From Thermacetogenium sp. UBA4966 (GTDB lineage Bacteria > Bacillota > DSM-12270 > Thermacetogeniales > Thermacetogeniaceae), in NCBI GenBank assembly GCA_002397275.1, contig DHAA01000150.1:1-39098 (forward strand): 39,098 bases of DNA. Reading direction: 5' to 3'. Under the pieces are notes generated by a model that made no database searches, was not told the origin of the DNA, and saw only the letters and a program-made list of their open reading frames with translations. Position 1 is the stretch's first letter. The number at the start of each line of letters is the position of its first letter. Below, in pieces: positions 33,605-39,098 of the stretch. A program made the position numbers and the translations under genes.

Positions 33605-34129
33605 TTAACCGGCTGCTTTTTGCTCCTGTACCGCTTGCAGGGCATAAGCTAATTTTCTGATCGGGCCCTGAAGAACACCGCACAGGCCGGTAAGGGGTCC
33701 GTTAAGGCCGCGCAGTACCATGGAAACCAGAACATCTCTGCTAGGCAGATCTGCGAGAGTTTTAATAGATGAAAAGCCAACTACCTCTCCCTCGATAACC
33801 CCACCCTTGATCTCCGGTTTGTTGTTCTTTTTCACAAAATCCATCAAGACCCTGGCCGGAGCGACAGGATCTTCAAAAGAAAAGGCGATCGCCGTGGGCC
33901 CCTCCAGGAACTGAGAAATATCCGGGATTTGGCTGTTTTTCGCAGCAATTTGAGTCAGAGTGTTTTTAACAACCCTGAATTCGACAGCGGCATCCCTGCA
34001 GCTTCTGCGCAGGTCCGTAGCCTCGGACACTTTAATGCCCCGGTAGTCCGTAAAAACCGCCGCTCTTGATTCCTTCAGCTTTTGCTGCAGTTCTGCGACA
34101 ACTTGCTTTTTTTCATCAAGGCTTGCCAT
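33605..34129 (-). CDS. rplJ: 50S ribosomal protein L10
   Basis: The 174-residue L10 starts MASLDEKKQVVAELQQKLKESRAAVFTDYRGIKVSEATDLR and ends with a helical tail that carries L7/L12 dimers. L10 binds the 23S rRNA stalk base and regulates its own operon through a leader RNA. An L10-type leader is recognisable at 34156-34256. The ATG has GGAGG upstream. Confidence 0.97.
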   Translation of the reverse strand: MASLDEKKQVVAELQQKLKESRAAVFTDYRGIKVSEATDLRRSCRDAAVEFRVVKNTLTQIAAKNSQIPDISQFLEGPTAIAFSFEDPVAPARVLMDFVKKNNKPEIKGGVIEGEVVGFSSIKTLADLPSRDVLVSMVLRGLNGPLTGLCGVLQGPIRKLAYALQAVQEQKAAG

Positions 34130-34139
34130 TTTACGCCTC

Positions 34140-34256
34140 CTTCATTAAATAATAAGTCCTCTGCAGACAACGGCAGAGGACGGGATCATATCCATAGCTC
34201 TCTTCCGACCTCGGCAGGCTGATATTAAGCCTTGCGGCGCCTACTGTCTGCGGTCA
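34140..34256 (-). ncRNA. L10-type ribosomal leader RNA
   Basis: The rplJ leader contains ACCGCAGACAGTAGGCGCCG and, further on, CAGCCTGCCGAGGTCGG, both characteristic of the L10(L12)4 binding leader of Firmicutes. It ends with a 9-bp hairpin (34173-34181 with 34156-34164) followed by TTATTATTT, which could act as a weak terminator. Excess L10-L7/L12 complex is expected to repress the operon by binding this RNA. Confidence 0.8.
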
Positions 34257-34263
34257 CTTGTAC

Positions 34264-34292
34264 AGCATAGCAAAAGATTCATTTTTAGTCAA
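34264..34292 (-). promoter_or_regulatory. Promoter for rplJ-rplL
   Basis: TTGACT (34287-34292) is followed after 17 bases by TATGCT (34264-34269). Transcription would begin near 34257, just before the L10-type leader, so rplJL can be expressed separately from rplKA. Confidence 0.8.
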
Positions 34293-34313
34293 ACCGTTCT
34301 TGCGGCGCGGTTA

Positions 34314-35006
34314 TTATAAGGGTTTAAGATAGTTAATCTTAACCCCCGGACCCATAGTCGAAGAAACAGCTATGCTTCTCATATATTGCCCTTTCATTGC
34401 GGCAGGTTTGGCTTTAATCAGAGTGTCGATCAGCGTTGTATAATTCTCCTGCAGTTTCTCCAACGGGAAAGAAGCCTTGCCGATAGGAACATGCACAATT
34501 CCTGTTTTATCGGCGCGATACTCGATCTTTCCAGCCTTGATCTCTTTGATCGCCTTTTCAATATCAAAGGTCACCGTACCTGTCTTGGGGTTAGGCATCA
34601 ACCCCCGGGGTCCCAGAATTTTTCCCAATCGCCCCACGACGCTCATCATATCGGGAGTGGCCACCGCCACTTCAAAATCCAGCCATCCCTCCTGGACTTT
34701 TTTAGCCAGATCTTCGGCGCCTACATAATCGGCGCCGGCATCGGCCGCTTCCTTGGCCTTATCTCCTTTGGCGAAAACAAGCACCTTCCTGGATTTTCCC
34801 GTTCCATGCGGAAGCACCACCGCGCCCCTCACCTGCTGATCGGCATGACGGGGGTCAATCCCCAAACGCACGGATAACTCCACGGTTTCATCGAAGCCGG
34901 CCGGGGCGTTCTCTTTAACAAGAGACAGCGCCTCCTGCGGTTCATATAGATGATTGCGGTCGATTTTTTCCAAAGCGGTTTTGTACTTTTTTCCTCGTTG
35001 AGCCAT
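34314..35006 (-). CDS. rplA: 50S ribosomal protein L1
   Basis: The 230-residue L1 starts MAQRGKKYKTALEKIDRNHLYEPQ and has VLPHGTGKSRKVLVFAKGDKA and GRLGKILGPRGLMPNPKTGTV. L1 forms the mobile stalk by the E site. Its ATG follows AAGGAGG. The open frame extends upstream without fit. It follows rplK with about 80 bases that hold a tandem repeat. Confidence 0.97.
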   Translation of the reverse strand: MAQRGKKYKTALEKIDRNHLYEPQEALSLVKENAPAGFDETVELSVRLGIDPRHADQQVRGAVVLPHGTGKSRKVLVFAKGDKAKEAADAGADYVGAEDLAKKVQEGWLDFEVAVATPDMMSVVGRLGKILGPRGLMPNPKTGTVTFDIEKAIKEIKAGKIEYRADKTGIVHVPIGKASFPLEKLQENYTTLIDTLIKAKPAAMKGQYMRSIAVSSTMGPGVKINYLKPL

Positions 35007-35040
35007 AGTAATCCTCCTTTGTGGTTTTAACGGATCTCTA

Positions 35041-35085
35041 ATCCTCCCACTACCAACCACTAACCACTAACCACTAACCTCCAAT
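35041..35085 (-). repeat. GTTAGTG tandem heptamer repeat
   Basis: After the rplK stop the minus strand has three near-perfect copies of the heptamer GGTTAGT followed by GGTTGGTAGT. The same motif family occurs behind rplM and its remnant, and in inverse orientation upstream of rpmG. It does not form a strong hairpin. Confidence 0.75.
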
Positions 35086-35514
35086 TCAGTCCACAACTTC
35101 AATGCCCATACTGCGCGCGGTTCCCTCAACCATACGCATAGCTCCTTCAATATCCATAGCATTGAGATCCGGCATTTTCAGTTCGGCAATCTCGCGCACC
35201 TTCGCCCGCGTAACCTTGCCCACCTTGTTGCGGTTTGGTTCACCGGAGGCGGCCTCAAGCCCTAGAGCATTTTTTAAGAGAACGGACGCCGGAGGAGTTT
35301 TTGTAATAAAACTCAAAGACCTGTCCTGATAAATTGTAACCTCTACCGGAATCAGCAACCCTGCGTCTTTGGCTGTTCTGTCATTAAAGTCTTTACAAAA
35401 TGCCATAATATTAACGCCGTGAGGACCGAGGGCGGAACCCACCGGTGGCGCCGGCGTGGCCTTGCCTGCCGGTATCTGAAGCTTGACAACAGCTGCTACT
35501 TTTTTTGCGGCCAA
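35086..35514 (-). CDS. rplK: 50S ribosomal protein L11
   Basis: The 142-residue L11 starts with (M)AAKKVAAVVKLQIPAGKATPAPPVGSALGPHGVNIM and ends KMPDLNAMDIEGAMRMVEGTARSMGIEV. It forms the GTPase-associated centre with 23S rRNA and RelA control. The TTG at 35514 is preferred to a GTG three codons earlier that touches the ribosome binding site AAAGGAA. It follows nusG. Confidence 0.96.
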   Translation of the reverse strand: MAAKKVAAVVKLQIPAGKATPAPPVGSALGPHGVNIMAFCKDFNDRTAKDAGLLIPVEVTIYQDRSLSFITKTPPASVLLKNALGLEAASGEPNRNKVGKVTRAKVREIAELKMPDLNAMDIEGAMRMVEGTARSMGIEVVD

Positions 35515-35546
35515 ACGGAACACTTCCTTTCTCTATAGTTATCAAT

Positions 35547-36071
35547 CTATAATTTCTCTACTTGTGTAAACTCCAATTCTACCGGCGTTTCCCGCCCGAA
35601 CATAGATACAAGCACCTTCAGCTTGCTTTTTTCCGGATAGATTTCCTCAACCGAACCGATAAAATTCTCAAACGGGCCTGCGATCACCCGTACGCTCTCG
35701 CCAATATCCAGGTCGATCTTTACCGGAGCCTCCGCCAGACCCATCTTGCACATAATATTCTGGATTTCATCGGACAGCAGCGGAATCGGCTTTGTACCCG
35801 ACCCTACGAAACTGGTAACGCCGGGCGTATTGCGGACTACATACCAGGAGTCGTCGGTCAGGATCATCTGAACCAGCACATAGCCGGGGAAAATCTTTTT
35901 TTGGGCTACACGCCTCTTACCTTCTTTGATCTCGACTTCGTCCTCCATGGGAACAAGGACGTCAAATATTTTGTCCTCCATATTCATAGAGGCGACCCGC
36001 TTTTCCAAATTGGCCTTTACCTTATTTTCATAACCGGAATAAGTGTGAATTACATACCATTTCTTTTCCAT
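35547..36071 (-). CDS. nusG: Transcription antitermination protein NusG
   Basis: The 174-residue product starts MEKKWYVIHTYSGYENKVKANLEKR and carries the NGN domain with GYVLVQMILTDDSWYVVRNTPGVTSFVG and a C-terminal KOW domain (GESVRVIAGPFENFIG). NusG binds RNA polymerase and couples it to S10 on the ribosome. The ATG at 36071 fits the family but has no close ribosome binding site. An upstream GTG at 36113 would add 14 residues but also lacks one. Confidence 0.95.
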   Translation of the reverse strand: MEKKWYVIHTYSGYENKVKANLEKRVASMNMEDKIFDVLVPMEDEVEIKEGKRRVAQKKIFPGYVLVQMILTDDSWYVVRNTPGVTSFVGSGTKPIPLLSDEIQNIMCKMGLAEAPVKIDLDIGESVRVIAGPFENFIGSVEEIYPEKSKLKVLVSMFGRETPVELEFTQVEKL

Positions 36072-36117
36072 AAAGACAAGGGACCCATCGGCCCCCACCT
36101 CCCTGGTTTCCACCTGC

Positions 36118-36585
36118 TTATAAGGCCAGCAGGAGTTGAATCAGTTGACTTAAAGCAAGATCCGCAACCCAGATCAGCCCGGCGACAATTACCACCGCCA
36201 CGATCACCACTATACTATAACCGGCAAGTTCTCTTGCCCCCGGCCAGTGTACCTTTTTTAACTCTCCCCATACGCCTTGAAAAAACCTGACTGTATTATT
36301 TAAAAAACTCTTTTTAGGTTTTTCTCTGGAGCGGGAGGGCCGTATCTCTTTTTTTGCGACAGCCGGCTTCCCGGCTTTTTCCTTTGTACTCGCCGGCAGT
36401 TTATCCTGTGGCTTCTCATTCTTTTTTTTGAGATGCAGTAAAGAACGAATTTTTCCTTCTGAAACAGGCATGGCCTCAGCCGGGCGCTGCTCCTGTTCCT
36501 GCTTGCTCTCCGCTATAGCCGCCTTTTTGGCACGTGCTTTGGCGTCTTTTTTTGACTTCACCGCCCCGGCCTTTTTTGCCACCAT
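36118..36585 (-). CDS. secE: SecE translocase subunit with long basic N-terminal extension
   Basis: SecE stabilises SecY. The C-terminal part, from FLNNTVRFFQGVWGELKKVHWPG to the end, is a standard SecE with one transmembrane helix (about residues 120-145). It is preceded by about 90 residues rich in Lys, Ala, Glu and Pro without hydrophobic segments, making 155 residues where the usual Gram-positive protein has 60-70. The start is an ATG with AAGGAT upstream. It is the second gene of the rpmG-secE-nusG unit. Confidence 0.93.
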   Translation of the reverse strand: MVAKKAGAVKSKKDAKARAKKAAIAESKQEQEQRPAEAMPVSEGKIRSLLHLKKKNEKPQDKLPASTKEKAGKPAVAKKEIRPSRSREKPKKSFLNNTVRFFQGVWGELKKVHWPGARELAGYSIVVIVAVVIVAGLIWVADLALSQLIQLLLAL

Positions 36586-36611
36586 GCTCACATCCTTCGG
36601 CTGGCCACCGC

Positions 36612-36761
36612 TTACTTGGTCTCACGATGGACAGTATGTTTTTTGCAAACCGGACAGTATTTGTTAATCTCTAAGCGTTCCGGATTGTTTTTCTTATTTT
36701 TTTCTGTAGTATAATTGCGGTTTTTACATTCGGTACAGGCAATAGAAAAACCTACTCGCAC
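36612..36761 (-). CDS. rpmG: 50S ribosomal protein L33, zinc-binding form
   Basis: The 49-residue product starts MRVGFSIACTECKNRNYTT and ends KYCPVCKKHTVHRETK, with Cys9, Cys12, Cys36 and Cys39 binding zinc. The start is a GTG with GGAGG eight bases upstream. rpmG just upstream of secE is usual for Firmicutes. The tRNA-Trp gene often found between them is not present. Confidence 0.96.
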   Translation of the reverse strand: MRVGFSIACTECKNRNYTTEKNKKNNPERLEINKYCPVCKKHTVHRETK

Positions 36762-36893
36762 TGTCGCCACCTCCTGCCCGTTGTCTGCGCGGCCCAGTCA
36801 ATATCCCCCTGAACCCGGCATTACATTATATTATGTCCTGCTTCCTTGTCTGCAGTATATAGTTACCATTAAAGTCATAAAAGATCCTGTACT

Positions 36894-36923
36894 ACTTTAG
36901 CATAGTCAACCACTGTCTGTCAA
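36894..36923 (-). promoter_or_regulatory. SigmaA-type promoter for rpmG-secE-nusG
   Basis: TTGACA (36918-36923) is followed after 18 bases by TAAAGT (36894-36899), with TGC before the -10 box (extended -10). It lies about 130 bases upstream of the rpmG start. Confidence 0.75.
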
Positions 36924-36924
36924 T

Positions 36925-37020
36925 TGGTCGTTAGTAGTTTGTCGTTGGCCGTTAGCGTTAGCCGAGTTGCTTGTTAAGCCGCTTGTCGAATCGTTAAACG
37001 TTTGTTGTTATTTGTCAGTC
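36925..37020 (+). repeat. Degenerate GTTAG/GTCGTTGG repeats, inverse orientation
   Basis: The plus strand shows repeated units such as GTCGTTAGTAGTTTGTCGTT, GGCCGTTAGCGTTAGC and GTTGCTTGTTAAGC. They are degenerate relatives of the tracts near rplM and rplK but on the other strand. They lie just upstream of the rpmG promoter. Confidence 0.5.
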
Positions 37021-37123
37021 GCCGGTTCGCAGACAATCTACGCAAAGCTACAGTTCTTTTCAGGCATTTGCTTCTTATTTGTTTGCACTATATACGAAAT
37101 CCACAACAGCTTTGAACCGGAAG

Positions 37124-38470
37124 CTATATAATTCCCTGAACCAGCATGGCTTCCGCCACTTTAACGAAACCGGCGATATTGGCGCCGTCCACATAGTTGA
37201 CTATGGCGCCGCGGCGCCCATAATTTACACACTGCTCATGGATGTTTTTCATAATTTCCTGCAGCTTGCAGTCGACTTCTTTCGCCGACCAGCAGTAGCG
37301 TTGGCTGTTCTGACACATTTCCAACCCGCTTACCGCCACGCCTCCGGCATTAGAAGCCTTACCCGGGCTGTAGAGGACCTCATTATTTCTAAAAACGTCG
37401 ATTGCTTCCGGAGTACTCGGCATATTTGAGCCTTCAGCAACACAAAGGCAACCGTTATTGATCAACTCTCTGGCATCATTGCCGTCTATCTCGTTCTGAG
37501 TGGCGCAGGGAAGAGCCACATCGCACTTAATTCCCCATGGACGCCGGCTCTCCAAGTATTCGCAACCAAAATGTTCGGCGTATTCCTTGATCCGGCCGCG
37601 TCTTCCATTTTTTAATCCCATCACAAACGCCAGCTTTTCTTCATCAAGTCCTTCCGCATCATAAACGGTACCGTTGGAATCGGAGAGCGTAACTACCCTG
37701 CCTCCCAATTCCAATGCCTTCTTCGCGGCAGACTGAGCCACATTCCCGGAACCGGAGATGGTCACTATTTTACCGGACAGAGAATCGCCTCTTGTTTTCA
37801 ACATCTCTTTGACAAAATAAAGCAATCCGTAGCCTGTAGCTTCCGGACGTATTTGACTGCCGCCCCAGCAGATTCCTTTACCTGTCAACACACCGTTGAA
37901 AGAATTAGAGATCCGTTTATACTGACCAAAAAGATAACCGATCTCCCTGCCGCCGACGCCGATATCCCCGGCGGGAACGTCGGTGTCAGGGCCGATATGA
38001 CGGTATAGTTCGGTCATAAAAGCCTGACAGAAGCGCATAACTTCCTGTTCTGATTTACCTTTGGGATCGAAGTCGGAACCGCCCTTTCCACCGCCCAGCG
38101 GCAAAGTGGTCAAGGAATTTTTAAATACCTGCTCAAAGGCAAGGAATTTCATAATCCCCAAATTAACTGAGGGATGGAAGCGCAGACCGCCTTTATATGG
38201 GCCGATAGCGCTGTTCATCTGTACCCGGTAACCGCGGTTGATCTGTATATCCCCTTTGTCGTCAACCCAGGTAACTCTGAACATGATCACTCGTTCCGGT
38301 TCTACCAGCCTCTCCAAAATCTTCGCCTTGCAAAACTCCGGCCGTTGCTTTAAAAACGGCTGAAGAGATTTAACCACCTCATATACAGCCTGGTGAAATT
38401 CTTTCTCCCCGGGATTTTTGCTGATAACTTGATCAACAATGCTATTCAGCAGTTGCTCTTGTTCCGACAT
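37124..38470 (-). CDS. gdhA: Glutamate dehydrogenase, NADP-type
   Basis: The enzyme converts 2-oxoglutarate and ammonia to glutamate, or the reverse. The 448-residue protein has the typical hexameric length. Lys93 (PYKGGLRFHP), catalytic Lys129 (PLGGGKGG) and Asp169 (PAGDIGVGGRE) are present, then the Rossmann ISGSGNVAQ near residue 240. The following LSDSNGTVYD resembles NADP-specific enzymes, which suggests but does not prove the cofactor. The ATG at 38470 follows GGAGG by eight bases. It lies between a small coiled-coil gene and rpmG and is probably transcribed alone. Confidence 0.96.
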   Translation of the reverse strand: MSEQEQLLNSIVDQVISKNPGEKEFHQAVYEVVKSLQPFLKQRPEFCKAKILERLVEPERVIMFRVTWVDDKGDIQINRGYRVQMNSAIGPYKGGLRFHPSVNLGIMKFLAFEQVFKNSLTTLPLGGGKGGSDFDPKGKSEQEVMRFCQAFMTELYRHIGPDTDVPAGDIGVGGREIGYLFGQYKRISNSFNGVLTGKGICWGGSQIRPEATGYGLLYFVKEMLKTRGDSLSGKIVTISGSGNVAQSAAKKALELGGRVVTLSDSNGTVYDAEGLDEEKLAFVMGLKNGRRGRIKEYAEHFGCEYLESRRPWGIKCDVALPCATQNEIDGNDARELINNGCLCVAEGSNMPSTPEAIDVFRNNEVLYSPGKASNAGGVAVSGLEMCQNSQRYCWSAKEVDCKLQEIMKNIHEQCVNYGRRGAIVNYVDGANIAGFVKVAEAMLVQGII

Positions 38471-38578
38471 GATTGTTTCCTCCATCTTTAAAAGTTTAAT
38501 TTCTCCCAAGCGAATAACCATAAATGTATTCGTGATTATATATAATTATCCTGCACATTTTTTGCATATAGTTAAACA

Positions 38579-38809
38579 TCAACGCTTACGCAGTTCCCTT
38601 TTAACGGCGTTAACCACTTCTTCCAGTTCTTTGAGCTTTCTTTCTTGTTTCTTCCGCGCTACGCCGCCTATATGATGGCCGGTAGAGCGGAGCATAAACA
38701 TGGTTTGTTCCTCCACCTCCGCCAATTCGCCTTTCAGTTTAGACAACCTCATACGCAACGCATCGCTGCTCATCCGCTTTATCTCTTCCAGTAGCTCCTC
38801 TTCAAGCAT
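38579..38809 (-). CDS. Small coiled-coil protein of unknown function
   Basis: The 76-residue product starts MLEEELLEEIKRMSSDALRM and is rich in Lys, Glu, Arg and Leu with heptad spacing in both its first and last thirds. The middle (RSTGHHIGGVARKKQ) breaks the helix, so a helical hairpin is likely. I do not recognise the family. GAGGAGG lies before the ATG, so it is probably translated. It lies between tRNA-Asn and gdhA on the same strand. Confidence 0.75.
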   Translation of the reverse strand: MLEEELLEEIKRMSSDALRMRLSKLKGELAEVEEQTMFMLRSTGHHIGGVARKKQERKLKELEEVVNAVKRELRKR

Positions 38810-38941
38810 TTAAACGCCCCTCCTCAAGAACACCCTGCATAATCCCAAATCTCTATCATTATACCTTAATCTTAGGCCCGATGTATCTGCGAATGTAGCT
38901 TCTTTAGCTTCTTGACGAAAGGGGGAAAACATTGCGCAAAC

Positions 38942-38982
38942 ATAGTAAAGGGAACACATCAAATATGTGTCCCCTTTACTAT
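38942..38982 (-). terminator. 18-bp palindrome after tRNA-Asn
   Basis: Bases 38942-38959 pair with 38965-38982 over 18 bp with one G-U in the minus-strand transcript and a five-base loop. It lies about ten bases after tRNA-Asn and could end the rRNA-tRNA transcript, but the T-run usual for intrinsic terminators is missing. It could also be a REP-like dispersed palindrome. Confidence 0.6.
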
Positions 38983-38992
38983 TGCTCACAGA

Positions 38993-39067
38993 TGGCTCCC
39001 CGGGCAGGATTCGAACCTGCAACACTCCGGTTAACAGCCGGATGCTCTACCGTTGAGCTACCGAGGA
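38993..39067 (-). tRNA. tRNA-Asn (GUU)
   Basis: The minus strand folds into a cloverleaf. The acceptor stem TCCTCGG pairs with CCGGGGA, the D arm contains AGCTCAACGGTAGAGC, the anticodon stem TCCGG/CCGGA has the loop CTGTTAA, and the T arm contains GGTTCGAATCC. The anticodon GTT is asparagine. CCA is encoded. It sits just after the 5S rRNA, so it is probably cotranscribed with the rRNA operon. Confidence 0.97.
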
Positions 39068-39075
39068 TTAAATCT

Positions 39076-39098
39076 TCTGGCAGCGACTTACTCTCCCG
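39076..39098 (-). rRNA. rrf: 5S rRNA, 3' end only
   Basis: The last 23 bases on the minus strand (GGGAGAGTAAGTCGCTGCCAG) match the conserved 3' end of bacterial 5S rRNA. The rest lies outside the window. It shows that an rRNA operon lies upstream of the ribosomal-protein cluster on the same strand. Confidence 0.9.

Larger units (their letters stand above)
36762..37123. other. gdhA-rpmG intergenic region
   Basis: About 360 bases separate the end of gdhA from rpmG. They contain the rpmG promoter (36894-36923), degenerate GTTAG/GTCGTTGG repeats (36925-37020) on the plus strand and no convincing gene. I see no clear terminator behind gdhA. Confidence 0.7.

Noticed and set aside
37050..37123. Terminator behind gdhA
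   Set aside because: Short complementary pieces exist but no stable stem with a T-run was found.
38810..39025. 71-codon minus-strand frame across tRNA-Asn and the palindrome
   Set aside because: It overlaps the tRNA gene and the inverted repeat, so its translation is an accident of those sequences.

Overview
The window is the main ribosomal-protein and RNA-polymerase cluster of a Gram-positive, low-to-mid GC bacterium, almost certainly a Clostridia-class Firmicute of the Peptococcaceae/Thermoanaerobacterales type. The reasons are the str-S10-spc-alpha gene order, strong GGAGG ribosome binding sites with many GTG and TTG starts, a KOW-domain gene between map and infA, an L7Ae-like gene between rpoC and rpsL, type-Z S14, a zinc-type adenylate kinase, and a four-cysteine insertion in EF-Tu. 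Species cannot be named from sequence alone. Every confident gene lies on the minus strand, so the cluster is transcribed from right to left.

Right to left: the 3' end of a 5S rRNA, tRNA-Asn, a long palindrome, a 76-residue coiled-coil protein and an NADP-type glutamate dehydrogenase (39098-37124). A strong promoter then starts rpmG-secE-nusG-rplK-rplA. A separate promoter and L10-type leader serve rplJ-rplL. A terminator-like hairpin and another strong promoter precede rpoB-rpoC, followed by the L7Ae-like gene, rpsL, rpsG, fusA, tuf, then the S10 set (rpsJ to rpsQ), the spc set (rplN to rpmJ, with secY, adk, map, a KOW protein and infA) and the alpha set (rpsM, rpsK, rpsD, rpoA, rplQ), then truA. 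rplM-rpsI has its own promoter overlapping the truA stop and ends in a clear Rho-independent terminator at 3836-3868. Together these genes build both ribosomal subunits, RNA polymerase, the elongation factors and the SecYE translocon core. rpmD (L30) is missing between rpsE and rplO, and no ecfA/ecfA/ecfT genes separate rplQ from truA.

Left of the rpsI terminator (about 350-3835) the sequence is visibly AT-richer and accessory. It holds a secreted protein of unknown function (1897-3342), a small membrane-anchored protein (510-1103), a 108-bp element bounded by 14-bp inverted repeats, and a hairpin with a U-tract that overlaps a possible 42-codon ORF. Beyond it lies a truncated, diverged, in-frame second copy of the 3' end of rplM (about 140-347) together with its downstream spacer. 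The island plus rpsI is therefore bracketed by direct repeats of about 0.3 kb, which is the main sign of past rearrangement. Short GTTAGTG-like tandem repeats recur in several intergenic gaps. I see no CRISPR array, intact transposase, integrase or recognised defence system.
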